A stretch of DNA of 64,000 nt, taken from Desulfobacula sp. (GTDB lineage Bacteria > Desulfobacterota > Desulfobacteria > Desulfobacterales > Desulfobacteraceae). A program made the position numbers and the translations under genes. Below, in pieces: positions 26,963 to 35,785 of this stretch. Numbering within the stretch: the first letter of the stretch is position 1; each line of letters begins with the position of its first letter. The notes beneath the pieces are model-generated. The model saw only the letters and a program-made list of their open reading frames with translations, did no database searches and had not been told where the DNA came from. The stretch is from NCBI RefSeq assembly GCF_030145145.1, contig NZ_JAQYWD010000023.1, positions 39,003-103,002 on the forward strand, in the 5' to 3' direction.

Positions 26963-27461
26963 CCGATCCGCCGATGCCGGTTTCACGCTCATGGAACTGA
27001 TTGTGGTTCTATTTCTCCTGAGTATCATGCTGACATTTGCCATGCCTGAATTCAGCGGGAACATCATTCGGGATGATACAGAGACCACCTTAAACTGGAT
27101 TATTTTCAATGTCAGCAAATTAAAAAAGGAGGCCCGGCATCAGGGAAAAGATATGTTTATGTGTATCTCTACGGACACAAACACCATCAGCATAAAGGGA
27201 ACGCCATCTGATCCGGACATATCAGACACGGATATCCGTTCTGAATTTACGTTACCGGAAGATGTCCGCCTTGACGGGGTAGAATTCAACAGCCCCGGAC
27301 AGGAAGCCGATACAGATGGTTGCATTCAATTTTATAAAAAGGGATATTCAGATCACGCAATTATCCATCTTTCAGACAATGATGGGCGAACGTTTTCCTG
27401 CTTAATCCAGCCGTTTCTTCACAAAGTCACCCTTCATGAAGACGATATCCGATTTGAATAA
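26955..27461 (+). CDS. gspH: Minor pseudopilin, GspH-like
   Basis: The frame codes for a type IV-like prepilin: mature start FTLMELIVVLFLLSIMLTFA with Glu+5, then a GspH-like globular part. The start is uncertain. TTG 26955 gives a short leader (MSSRSADAG) and overlaps gspG only slightly; ATG 26904 or 26880 would give leaders of 26 or 34 residues. Length from TTG is 168. GspH identity rests mainly on its place between gspG and gspI and on its size, since the globular domains of minor pseudopilins diverge strongly. Confidence 0.75.
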   Translation: MSSRSADAGFTLMELIVVLFLLSIMLTFAMPEFSGNIIRDDTETTLNWIIFNVSKLKKEARHQGKDMFMCISTDTNTISIKGTPSDPDISDTDIRSEFTLPEDVRLDGVEFNSPGQEADTDGCIQFYKKGYSDHAIIHLSDNDGRTFSCLIQPFLHKVTLHEDDIRFE

Positions 27462-27861
27462 CCCGGATCAAAAAGGGTTCACCCTTCTTGAAATCATGGT
27501 GGCGATTGCCATTATCGCCATTGCATTCACAAGTGTGTTAAAACTGCATACCCGGACCGTGGCCATGAACATTGCCTCAAACTTCTATGCAAAAGCACCG
27601 CTTCTTGTCCAGAAAATCATCTCAGAATGGGAAACCGGCAGAACAACGGATGACTTTATCCCGACGTCCCTGGGCGATTCTCTGGAGGAATTCCCGGGGT
27701 TCACCGTTGACATCACCCATGAAACGCTCGCGTCCGATGCCTTTTCTTCTGAAACCCAGGGTGACAATGACCGGGTCCTTGTTGAAATTGTGTGCACAAT
27801 TCTTTACCACCAGGGAGAGTATCAGTACACCACTAAAACCTTAAGATTCATTTCCCCATGA
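27436..27861 (+). CDS. gspI: Minor pseudopilin, GspI-like
   Basis: The 141-residue product has a 13-residue leader ending in KG and a mature start FTLLEIMVAIAIIAIAFTSV with Glu+5. The following helix with NIASNFYAKAPLLVQKIISE and the FPGFTVDI segment match the GspI layout. The gene overlaps the preceding stop by 26 bases and the next start by ATGA, so the cassette is tightly coupled. In known type II systems GspI forms the pilus-tip complex with GspJ and GspK. Confidence 0.8.
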   Translation: MKTISDLNNPDQKGFTLLEIMVAIAIIAIAFTSVLKLHTRTVAMNIASNFYAKAPLLVQKIISEWETGRTTDDFIPTSLGDSLEEFPGFTVDITHETLASDAFSSETQGDNDRVLVEIVCTILYHQGEYQYTTKTLRFISP

Positions 27862-28556
27862 CAAGGCCCTATGGACATAAGGGATTCACCCTGGTGGAGG
27901 TCCTGGTGGCCATCACCATCTTTGCGATAGCCGTTTCAACGCTGTTTGCTTCATTTAATATGGTCATTTCCAATATTGATCCCATTAACGCCGGCCTGGA
28001 TGATTACGAAATGGCCCAAAATGCCATGGACAGAATACAAAAGGATCTCATGTCCCTTTGCCTGACCCATGATCCGGCATACACACCACCTGAAATGGAA
28101 GGGTCTGATGAACCGGACCGATTCAGGTTTGTATCGAAAACTGTTTCCCTTAACGGAAATACGTATACCCAGCTCAGGTTTGCATCCTTTGAACATATCG
28201 GGTTTAAACGGGGTCAAAAAAGCAGGATTGGCATTATTCACTATTATGTGGAACCATCTGAAAATGAAACCATGGTTCTGAAACGCGCTGATATTGGATC
28301 TGTTTTTTTTGAGGAGACCCGGGAAAATAAAACCCGGAATGATCCACTGCTATGTGAACGGGTAAACGCCTTTGAGCTGACGTTTATCGATCAGGAGGGG
28401 AAATCCCATGAAGAATGGGATTCTGACGACGCGAATGTTGATTTTGCCACCCCGTATGCCATACAGATACGGCTGGTGATTAAAAATCGAGAGCGATCAA
28501 ATAATTTTGCCACCACCATTGTACTGCCGTCACACAGAGAAAAAAATGAATCATAA
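27858..28556 (+). CDS. gspJ: Minor pseudopilin, GspJ-like
   Basis: This 232-residue prepilin has leader MTRPYGHKG and mature start FTLVEVLVAITIFAIAVSTL with Glu+5. Beyond the helix, AQNAMDRIQKDLMSLC and the segment LLCERVNAFELTFIDQEG fit the GspJ family, as does the length. Its last bases overlap the gspK start. It contributes to the GspI-J-K tip complex. Confidence 0.82.
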   Translation: MTRPYGHKGFTLVEVLVAITIFAIAVSTLFASFNMVISNIDPINAGLDDYEMAQNAMDRIQKDLMSLCLTHDPAYTPPEMEGSDEPDRFRFVSKTVSLNGNTYTQLRFASFEHIGFKRGQKSRIGIIHYYVEPSENETMVLKRADIGSVFFEETRENKTRNDPLLCERVNAFELTFIDQEGKSHEEWDSDDANVDFATPYAIQIRLVIKNRERSNNFATTIVLPSHREKNES

Positions 28557-29697
28557 CTGCCTGGGGAGCATACTTGGAAATGACCGAGGCGTGGCATTGC
28601 TGATAACGCTTTCCATTATTGCGATTCTGCTTACGGTTTCACTGGAACTGAACCGCCGGGTGAGAATCGGCATCCTTGCAGCAGAAACCGGTAAAACCGA
28701 CTACCAGTTGATGGAAATAGCCACATCCGGTCTCAATGTCGCCATGGCACTGCTTGTAAAAGATGCAGAGCAGAATCAAATTGATACGGTCCAGGAGGAA
28801 TGGTCAGATCCTGAGGCCCTGGACAAGATCATTGCATCCCTTGGCTTTGATGCGGGCAATATGACCGTAAAAATCACAGATGAAATGGGTAAAATCCAGG
28901 TAAATGCCTTGATCAATGAATATCCCGGCCATGAGGTCAATCCGGATCAACGGCAGATCTGGGAAAACCTTTTGTCTTTTTTTATCAGTAGTGACAAGTC
29001 TGAAGACCAAAGAGACCCCCAGGAGATCATAAACTGCCTCATTGATTGGTTAGATGATAAAGATGGAGAGACGATCACGGGAATTTCCGGTGCTGAATCC
29101 CCCTACTATAACGCTTTAAAAATACCTTACAAATGTGCCAACAGGCAATTTTTTGATTTAAATGAATTGTTGTTTGTCAAAGGCATATCAGATACATTGT
29201 TGGTAACAGCAGACAATTTTGATACCCTGTTCGCCGACGTTGAAAATCAGGAAAACCAGAACAAAGAATTACAGTTGAAAGATATATTTACCGTTTTTGG
29301 TGCCGAGAAAAACACGTCCGGGGCCGAAAAAAAATATCGATTTTCCGGAAAAATCAATATGAATACCGCCCCTGTCCAGGTGATTGCAGCGCTGCTTCCG
29401 TTTGGCAAGCAGGATCTTGCCGAAAGTATCAGCGACTATCGTCGCATGAAACCGGATGGAGACAGCGGGTTTACCAATGACCTGTCCATTAAAGACTGGT
29501 ACGCGGGGATTGCGGGGTTAACAAAAAAAGAGACCGCAGCCCTGGCGAAACGCATCACCTACTCGAGTGATCTTTTTTCCATGGAATCCCATGCCCGTTT
29601 AAATGGAAGGTCCCTTGTTTTAACCCGGGTTGTCAAAAGGCAACAAGACAAAACCGGCAAATGGTTTTGCAAAACCCTCAGACAGCAAATAGAATAA
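28546..29697 (+). CDS. gspK: Minor pseudopilin GspK
   Basis: I choose ATG 28546 (383 residues), 11 bases inside the end of gspJ, because it gives a normal leader (MNHNCLGSILGNDRG); a start at 28507 adds a head without features. The mature N-terminus VALLITLSIIAILLTVSLEL lacks the Glu+5, which is the known exception for GspK. The large globular part contains the GspK pattern INCLIDWLDDKDG, the repeated helix-hairpin-like core (FDLNELLFVKGIS) and MNTAPVQVIAALLP. The protein caps the pseudopilus. It is the last pseudopilin gene before the subtilisin gene, which starts 10 bases later. Confidence 0.9.
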   Translation: MNHNCLGSILGNDRGVALLITLSIIAILLTVSLELNRRVRIGILAAETGKTDYQLMEIATSGLNVAMALLVKDAEQNQIDTVQEEWSDPEALDKIIASLGFDAGNMTVKITDEMGKIQVNALINEYPGHEVNPDQRQIWENLLSFFISSDKSEDQRDPQEIINCLIDWLDDKDGETITGISGAESPYYNALKIPYKCANRQFFDLNELLFVKGISDTLLVTADNFDTLFADVENQENQNKELQLKDIFTVFGAEKNTSGAEKKYRFSGKINMNTAPVQVIAALLPFGKQDLAESISDYRRMKPDGDSGFTNDLSIKDWYAGIAGLTKKETAALAKRITYSSDLFSMESHARLNGRSLVLTRVVKRQQDKTGKWFCKTLRQQIE

Positions 29698-29707
29698 TCC
29701 TGCTTTT

Positions 29708-31912
29708 TTGTATATGAAACAGACCGTTCACATATTGATTTTAATAGCCGCAATCCTTTGTCCGGCACCCCGGGGATATGCATCACCCTGCCCGGATATG
29801 AACATTCAGGTAAAGGATCATCGCATTTCCATAAACATCAAAGAACAACCCCTGAACTGCGTTCTGGATCAACTCAGCCGGCAGACCGGTATCCGGATTA
29901 AACTTTGGCAGGACATTAAAAAGCCATTGACACTGAACCTGACCCAACTCCCCATGACAGATTTTTTTCACACCCTGGGGGAGGGGAACGCACTTGTTTA
30001 TACCTATTTGCCTGAAAAAAAAGAATATCGACTCATTGGGGTCAATATGGCAGCATCTGCACCGGGGACATCACTTGAAAACCCACAACAAAAGAACAGC
30101 ACGCCGATTCAACCCCATATAAAAACCAGTGTCAGGCCCGGAGAACTGTTGATCCGATTCAAAGCCCATGTTTCCGAAAATCAGATAAACCGGCTGCATC
30201 ACTTTCTGGGTTCCAAAATACTAAAGCAGGTTCCCCCTCTGCACTTGTACCGGGTCCGGATTGATTCTCACCTCAGCATGGACACGGCTATCCAGATGTA
30301 TATGGCCACAGGTCTTGTCCGGACAGCAGAACACCATGCTGTCCGAACCCTTCATCAACAGATCCCCAACGATCCAAAATTTTCACAACAATGGGGATTA
30401 ACCGCCATAAAAGCCCCGGATGCATGGGACATCAGCCAGGGCAGTGAAGACATCATTATTGCGGTCATCGATACGGGTGTTGACTTTCTCCATCCGGACC
30501 TTCAAAAAAATATCTGGATTAATCAAACAGAGGCCACGGGTCAGGAGGGTGTGGACGACGACAATAACGGATATACAGATGATATTTACGGATGGGATTT
30601 TGCCGACAATGATCATACTCCCTTTGACGCGGATGGCCATGGGACACACATTGCCGGCATCATTGGCGCTGTTACAGATAATGCAACCGGCATTGCCGGG
30701 GTCTGTCCCCGGGTTAAAATCATGGTGCTCAAAGTCCAGGGGGATGACAGCGATGACATGGATACCACGGACATTATTGAAGCCGTTGACTATGCCAGAC
30801 ACCAGGGGGCACATATCATTAACTGCAGTTTTGGGGGAACGCTTTTTCAGACCGAAGAACTCATCGCCTTTGAAAGATTTCAGAATGAAAACAATGGACT
30901 GGTGATCTGCTCGGCCGGAAATGATGCCATAAACATTGATATCAACCCCCTCTACCCGGCCTGTTATGACTTGCCCGGCATCCTCTCGGTTGCCGCAAGT
31001 GAACAAAAATTACCGGGTCAATATGTCCTTGCCGAATTTTCCAATTTTGGTGCTGCCAACGCGGATGTGATGGCACCGGGAAAGGATATTCTTTCCACAT
31101 TACCCGAAACCGTTATCACGCAAGCCTATCTAACCATGGGAACGCCCCTGACATCCTTTCCGGCACAAGGGCTTACCTTTGCCGCAACAACAGATGATGA
31201 TGGGATTACCCGATCCCTGGTTGACTGCGGATATGGCTATCCCGATGAAATCCCCGGGATCATTAACAATGCCATCGCCCTTATTAAAAGAGGCAACAGG
31301 GACGGTATCCCTTTTTACTTTTATCAAAAAATAGCCCATGTCCAACAGCAAGGTGCTGTGGGGGCAGTTATCTATAACAATGCGCCCGGAGCGTTTGCTG
31401 GAACCCTTGTGACACCCCAAGACTGGATCCCAGCCATTTCTGTGTCCCAGGAAACGGGAATTCTCCTGAAATCTTCTCTCCCCGCGCCTGTCACCCTTGT
31501 CAACCGGGTGGACGACAGCACAGACCCCTATGGTCAAAAAAGCGGCACCTCCATGGCAACCGGTTTTGTCAGCGGTGCAGCCGGTCTTTTGAGCGCCAGG
31601 ATGTTAAAAGAGCCGTTCGCACGCCTAAAGGCGCTTCTGCTCAACCGGGTGGATATCATTGATGCAACAGACGGTACCCTTCTGTCAAAAGGCCAGATCA
31701 ATATATTAAAGGCCCTGGCTGAACTCCCCCTGCCCGGCGATGTCGACAACGACCTGAAACAAACCCCTGAAGACACCCTGGTGGGGTTAAAAATTTTATC
31801 CGGCACTTCATCTGACGCTGTTTCCCAGGACATTCCCCATTGGGATGCAAACAATGACGGCAGGCTGGACTTTTCTGAACCCATCCATGTCCTGCAAAAA
31901 AAGACCGACTGA
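29708..31912 (+). CDS. Subtilisin-family protease with STN-like N-terminus, PA insert and C-terminal dockerin
   Basis: Of the 734 residues, the first ~25 are a signal peptide. Residues ~36-115 look like an STN/secretin-N short domain (INIKEQPLNCVLDQLSRQTG, LTLNLTQLPMTDFF). Residues ~138-225 resemble a fervidolysin-type propeptide (PGELLIRFKAHVSENQINRL). The S8 catalytic domain has Asp255 (VIDTGVD), His311 (GHGTHIAG) and Ser615 (SGTSMATG). A PA-like domain with NNAPGAFAGTL is inserted between His and Ser. Residues ~675-734 end in a dockerin-like pair (GDVDNDLKQTPEDTLVG and DANNDGRLDFSEPI). The triad is intact, so the enzyme should be active outside the cytoplasm. The gene follows gspK by 10 bases, so it may be cargo or processing partner of the pseudopilin system. 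Confidence 0.88.
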   Translation: MYMKQTVHILILIAAILCPAPRGYASPCPDMNIQVKDHRISINIKEQPLNCVLDQLSRQTGIRIKLWQDIKKPLTLNLTQLPMTDFFHTLGEGNALVYTYLPEKKEYRLIGVNMAASAPGTSLENPQQKNSTPIQPHIKTSVRPGELLIRFKAHVSENQINRLHHFLGSKILKQVPPLHLYRVRIDSHLSMDTAIQMYMATGLVRTAEHHAVRTLHQQIPNDPKFSQQWGLTAIKAPDAWDISQGSEDIIIAVIDTGVDFLHPDLQKNIWINQTEATGQEGVDDDNNGYTDDIYGWDFADNDHTPFDADGHGTHIAGIIGAVTDNATGIAGVCPRVKIMVLKVQGDDSDDMDTTDIIEAVDYARHQGAHIINCSFGGTLFQTEELIAFERFQNENNGLVICSAGNDAINIDINPLYPACYDLPGILSVAASEQKLPGQYVLAEFSNFGAANADVMAPGKDILSTLPETVITQAYLTMGTPLTSFPAQGLTFAATTDDDGITRSLVDCGYGYPDEIPGIINNAIALIKRGNRDGIPFYFYQKIAHVQQQGAVGAVIYNNAPGAFAGTLVTPQDWIPAISVSQETGILLKSSLPAPVTLVNRVDDSTDPYGQKSGTSMATGFVSGAAGLLSARMLKEPFARLKALLLNRVDIIDATDGTLLSKGQINILKALAELPLPGDVDNDLKQTPEDTLVGLKILSGTSSDAVSQDIPHWDANNDGRLDFSEPIHVLQKKTD

Positions 31913-31973
31913 TTCACCCTTGTAACCCATTACAAAATGCGGGCTTGATCGTCGTTTCGACCAATACCTAGGA

Positions 31974-32018
31974 GGGGTCAGGCCCCAAATGCCCTTCGTC
32001 AACCCGGGCTTTTCCGGG
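31974..32018. other. Two short palindromes in the intergenic gap
   Basis: The 142-base gap between two convergent genes holds a GGGGT-CAG-GCCCC hairpin (31974-31986) and a CCCGG-GCTTTT-CCGGG hairpin (32003-32018). Neither has a T-tract. They resemble REP-type palindromes more than terminators. Confidence 0.3.
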
Positions 32019-32054
32019 AATGCTTCACCCACCGAAACACTTGTGAGTCGATCA

Positions 32055-33023
32055 TTAGCTTGTAAAAATAACCGTCACTTCAGCCCGCCGTTCAAAGGAT
32101 TTTTGTTTTGACATTTCTTCTGCGGCAAATCGATACTCACCTGCAGACTCTATTTTAAATATGGCGGGTTTTAATCCGGAACGGACAAGCTGGTGAACAA
32201 TATTTGCCGCCCGTGTTGCGCCAAGTTCAAAATTAGACGGATATGTTTTGCTTTTAATGGGAACCGTATCTGCATATCCACTTACAATGACGTTTACATC
32301 ATAGGGTTTTAAAAAGACGGCCAGGTTGTTTAAAAACAATTTATATTCCTTGGCAACCGTGGCACTGCCGCTGGAAAAGAGAATCGGCAATGTTGTTTCC
32401 ATTCTGAGACAGGGCCCTGTTTCCACAACTTCCAACCAGTCACCCAGGCCTGAACCCTTTATTGCCGCTTGAAGTTCTGATTTCGTCACCTGATTATCCG
32501 TATCCGATTTTTTTTCCCCGTCCGCATCTGTTGATCGTTTCATCGGAGCCGGTATTTTCGGTACAATTGTTTTTACCGTCGCGCCTTTGTGTTGGATTTT
32601 CCGTTCCAGGACAGTATCCTCTATCCTCTGATCCTTGTCGCTGGAACCTTTTTCAGAATAATATTGAACCAGGTATTCAAGCCTGTTTTTGGTTTTCTGC
32701 AGTATTTCTATCTTTTTTTCTTTTTTTGTAACGGCTTGTTTGAGCGCAGATGACCCGGTTCGCCCGGAGTCCTGGATTTGATTTATTTTCAGCACCAACC
32801 AGTCCAGATCGATTTCCAGGGCCTTTATCTGATGGGCGATGTCTTGAAGGTCCTTTTTGTGAGTCTCAACTTTTTGACGTAACTCTCCGGTTGAATAAAA
32901 ATTTCCATCAAATAATTTTTCTTCCTGAAACCCTTCTCCCCACATCAAAGCCGGTATGAACAGGAAAAAAATAAAGACCGGCACGCTTATTTTGAACGTG
33001 TTCTTCATCAAAAGAACGTCCAT
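32055..33023 (-). CDS. OmpA-family protein with coiled-coil stalk
   Basis: The start has GGAGGGGG upstream. The 322-residue product carries a signal peptide (cleavage near ALMWGEG), a long Lys/Gln/Glu-rich coiled coil at about residues 35-125, a charged linker, and a C-terminal OmpA/MotB peptidoglycan-binding domain (about 210-322). The domain contains LPILFSSGSATVAKEYKL, VIVSGYADTVPIKSK and FELGATRAANIV, with the Asp and Arg that normally contact diaminopimelate. No beta-barrel is present, so it is more like MotB or a periplasmic tether than OmpA itself. It is followed leftward by a convergent gap and preceded by the LPP20-like lipoprotein gene. Confidence 0.82.
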   Translation of the reverse strand: MDVLLMKNTFKISVPVFIFFLFIPALMWGEGFQEEKLFDGNFYSTGELRQKVETHKKDLQDIAHQIKALEIDLDWLVLKINQIQDSGRTGSSALKQAVTKKEKKIEILQKTKNRLEYLVQYYSEKGSSDKDQRIEDTVLERKIQHKGATVKTIVPKIPAPMKRSTDADGEKKSDTDNQVTKSELQAAIKGSGLGDWLEVVETGPCLRMETTLPILFSSGSATVAKEYKLFLNNLAVFLKPYDVNVIVSGYADTVPIKSKTYPSNFELGATRAANIVHQLVRSGLKPAIFKIESAGEYRFAAEEMSKQKSFERRAEVTVIFTS

Positions 33024-33082
33024 GAGACCCCCTCCAGCAAATAGATCAGTTACGGCTGATCCATCGAATTTTGTTGTGCTGT

Positions 33083-33613
33083 TTATCTTTCAGAAGATCC
33101 ACTTGCCAATGACTTCCCTGAAGAAGACGTCATATTGCCCCCAATACCGACCGGCCACCACACCATGCCATCCTTATCAAAATTAATTCTTAACCGTAAT
33201 CTTGCATGGGTGATCCCATGGTCACCCGGATAGATTTCCATGATTTCAGTGCCCCTGAGCCATGACTGGGTGTGAACCTGAATGGTATCATAATTGATTG
33301 TTCCCCGCCCGGCTCTCATGAATGCATCCACATAAACACCACGAACTTTTTCCACGAGCTGCCGATACCCATCGGCAACAGCCGCTCTTTCAGCCATTAA
33401 AACAGCTTCGCCTTTTGACAGTGCATTTTCAGGTTCAAGCCCTTTGCCAACGACCATAAATGAAACCACTTTTTGATCCTCCACCTCACCGCTGGGAGGC
33501 CCCAATACGTTTCCCGGGCCACCGGCTTTAGAAGACAGGTTAACGCCGCTGCATCCGGAAAAAACCACTCCCAGGGCCAATACTCCGCATACTATCATAC
33601 TTAATTTTTTCAT
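33083..33613 (-). CDS. LPP20-like lipoprotein
   Basis: I start at ATG 33613 because GGAAGG lies just upstream and the resulting N-terminus is a lipoprotein signal peptide with lipobox VFSGC; the longer frame from 33670 would bury it. Of 176 residues, the middle part (GKGLEPENALSKGEAVLMAERAA, DGYRQLVEKVRGV) is the LPP20/FlgT-N-like core, in which a Gly-rich strand is followed by an Ala-rich helix. Family members are outer-membrane lipoproteins, some with flagellar or envelope links. It probably shares a transcript with the OmpA-like gene 60 bases downstream. Confidence 0.75.
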   Translation of the reverse strand: MKKLSMIVCGVLALGVVFSGCSGVNLSSKAGGPGNVLGPPSGEVEDQKVVSFMVVGKGLEPENALSKGEAVLMAERAAVADGYRQLVEKVRGVYVDAFMRAGRGTINYDTIQVHTQSWLRGTEIMEIYPGDHGITHARLRLRINFDKDGMVWWPVGIGGNMTSSSGKSLASGSSER

Positions 33614-33763
33614 TTTTCCTTCCCCATGTTGCAGACGATACACAACCATTAATTCGGTATCAAACACCATTTAACATTGATCCCTGACAAATTTTTATGA
33701 TACTGATAGGCATCGTCAGGAGTTGCTGTTAACTTTAATCTAAAGTGATCACTTACAAAAATT

Positions 33764-34309
33764 ATGCCTGAAACTCACACCCCCCTGTTGCCCTTTACCA
33801 TCCTTTTGGCCCAACTCATCCTGTTCATCCCACCTATCGCTACGCTACATGCCGATGAAGGCATCACAACATACTATATTCGATATGATGTTAAGTCATC
33901 AAAAAACAAAATCATAGATGATAATTTATTGATGGTTCCGGCAAAAAATGATTTCAGAGCGGAAAAATTTTCTCATTTTTCCACAGCAGGCGTCATATCT
34001 GCCGCCCGTGGAGAATCAAAGGCAGTCATTGAAAAACAAATCAGAGAAAATGCATTAAAGACCGTTTTGGTCAACCAGGGGCTTAAATCCGTAAAAACAA
34101 AAGACCATGACACGGTGATCAGCTATGAAGGGCTCATTATGACCCCTTTAAATATCCTGAAAAATACTTATGATGAAGGGAACAACCAATATGTATATGA
34201 CGTTCAGATTGAGTTCAGTCCCATTGCCTTTCCTGACAATTGGAAAACGCTCAATGGATACCATAACATCAAACAGGTGTTTGATGAATTTTTCCAATGG
34301 TTTAAATAA
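33764..34309 (+). CDS. Secreted protein of unknown function
   Basis: I do not recognise this 181-residue protein. It has a signal peptide (cleavage near LHADEG) and a soluble part with YYIRYDVKSSKNKIIDDNLL, a central helix rich in Lys and Ala, and a C-terminal EFSPIAFPDNW segment. No Cys, metal site or catalytic motif stands out. It is divergent to the LPP20-like gene across ~150 bases and lies 48 bases before the M18 aminopeptidase gene. Because the neighbouring lipoprotein also processes a helix-strand core of similar size, a shared envelope role is possible but unproven. Confidence 0.65.
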   Translation: MPETHTPLLPFTILLAQLILFIPPIATLHADEGITTYYIRYDVKSSKNKIIDDNLLMVPAKNDFRAEKFSHFSTAGVISAARGESKAVIEKQIRENALKTVLVNQGLKSVKTKDHDTVISYEGLIMTPLNILKNTYDEGNNQYVYDVQIEFSPIAFPDNWKTLNGYHNIKQVFDEFFQWFK

Positions 34310-34357
34310 TGAACGGGTACATCAACTTATCGCACCGATACTTGAGGATGCCATCAA

Positions 34358-35785
34358 ATGAATAAAACCCAGTTAAAAAAAATAAAAGAAACCGTTTTAA
34401 AACAAGAAAACCTGGTTTTTGATCAATTGAATAAAAGCCAGAAAGCAGACATTTTTAAATTTAATGACACCTATAAACAATTTCTCGATCAGTCCAAAAC
34501 CGAGAGGGAAGCTGCCCGACAAATCATTAAGGCGGCAGAGGCCAAAGGATTTGTGAATATCGATACCCTGCCGGCAAAAAAACCACCGTCAACAAAAAAG
34601 GTCTATAAGATTTTTCAAGGACGGTGTGTGGCCCTGGCCGTTTTGGGAAAAGCACCGCTTGTGGCAGGTGCGAATATCATTGCCTCCCATATTGATTCGC
34701 CCAGACTTGATTTAAAGCAGAATCCCCTGTATGAAGATTTGAGTATGGGGCTGATGAAAACGCATTATTACGGTGGTATCCGGAAGTATCACTGGCTGGC
34801 CCTCCCCCTGGCCCTCCATGGCACCATCATCACCTCCACTGGCAACACCATTGATGTCACTATTGGTGAACACCCTGATGATCCGGTTTTCACTGTGACC
34901 GATCTGCTGCCGCATCTGGCCGGAAAAATTCAGGCAAGCAAAAAATTATCCGAAGCATTTGAGGGGGAAAAATTAAATCTTATTGCCGGCAGCCTGCCGT
35001 TGGGCAATGATCGAGAAAAAAACCGGTTTAAACTGGGGGTGCTAAACCTTTTATTTGAAACATACGGAATCGCTGAAGAAGATTTTGTCAGTGCGGAAAT
35101 TGAAGCGGTTCCAGCGGAAAAGGCAAGGGATGTCGGATTTGACCGATCCATGGTCGGATCCTATGGACAGGATGACAGGGTATGTGCCTATACCAGTCTT
35201 GAAGCCATACTGGATTTGACCTCTCCGGATAAAACAGCCATTGCCCTGTTCTTTGACAAAGAAGAGATCGGTAGTGAGGGAAGCAGCGGAGCAAAATCAA
35301 GCTTTCTTGAAGACCTGGTGTCTGATCTGCTGTTTATCAGTGGCCAAAAGACAGACAACCGCTCTCTGAGAAAAACCTTGATCCACTCCTCCTGTCTCTC
35401 GGCTGATGTGAATGCCGCCATGGACCCTGATTTCAAAGAAGTTCACGAGGCGTTGAATGCCGCAAAACTAGGATTTGGAATCTGTATGACAAAATTTACC
35501 GGTGTGGCAGGAAAATCCGGATCAAGTGATGCCAGCGCAGAGTTTGTGGGTAAAATCAGGCGCATCTTCAATAAAAATAAAATCGTCTGGCAAACCGGAG
35601 AACTGGGAAAAATTGACCAGGGCGGCGGCGGTACAGTGGCAAAATTCCTTGCCAAATACGGTATGAATGTACTTGACTGCGGGCCTGCGATTCTTTCCAT
35701 GCATTCACCGTTTGAAGTATCCAGCAAGGCGGATGTATACATGACATACCTGGGGTATAAAGCCTTTTATGAGGATAGTGAGTAA
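34358..35785 (+). CDS. M18-family aminopeptidase
   Basis: The 475-residue protein is a cytoplasmic zinc aminopeptidase of the DAP/LAP4 type. Metal-binding motifs are present in order: the His in ASHIDSPRLDLK, the bridging Asp in GQDDRVCAY, the catalytic and metal Glu pair in FFDKEEIGSEGSSG, the Asp in SADVNAAMDP, and the final His in ILSMHSPFEV. Length fits the bacterial group. It should remove N-terminal residues, with acidic ones preferred in many members. Its 3' end overlaps the PBP4 gene by 17 bases, which suggests a common transcript. Confidence 0.92.
   Translation: MNKTQLKKIKETVLKQENLVFDQLNKSQKADIFKFNDTYKQFLDQSKTEREAARQIIKAAEAKGFVNIDTLPAKKPPSTKKVYKIFQGRCVALAVLGKAPLVAGANIIASHIDSPRLDLKQNPLYEDLSMGLMKTHYYGGIRKYHWLALPLALHGTIITSTGNTIDVTIGEHPDDPVFTVTDLLPHLAGKIQASKKLSEAFEGEKLNLIAGSLPLGNDREKNRFKLGVLNLLFETYGIAEEDFVSAEIEAVPAEKARDVGFDRSMVGSYGQDDRVCAYTSLEAILDLTSPDKTAIALFFDKEEIGSEGSSGAKSSFLEDLVSDLLFISGQKTDNRSLRKTLIHSSCLSADVNAAMDPDFKEVHEALNAAKLGFGICMTKFTGVAGKSGSSDASAEFVGKIRRIFNKNKIVWQTGELGKIDQGGGGTVAKFLAKYGMNVLDCGPAILSMHSPFEVSSKADVYMTYLGYKAFYEDSE

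Noticed and set aside
32055..33023. Flagellar stator MotB
   Set aside because: The C-terminal domain is MotB/OmpA-like, but the N-terminus is a signal peptide plus coiled coil without the stator's proton-binding Asp helix, and no motA is adjacent.
34170..34361. Short frame overlapping the secreted unknown protein's end
   Set aside because: No ribosome site, no domain, and it lies mostly inside a better-supported gene in another frame.
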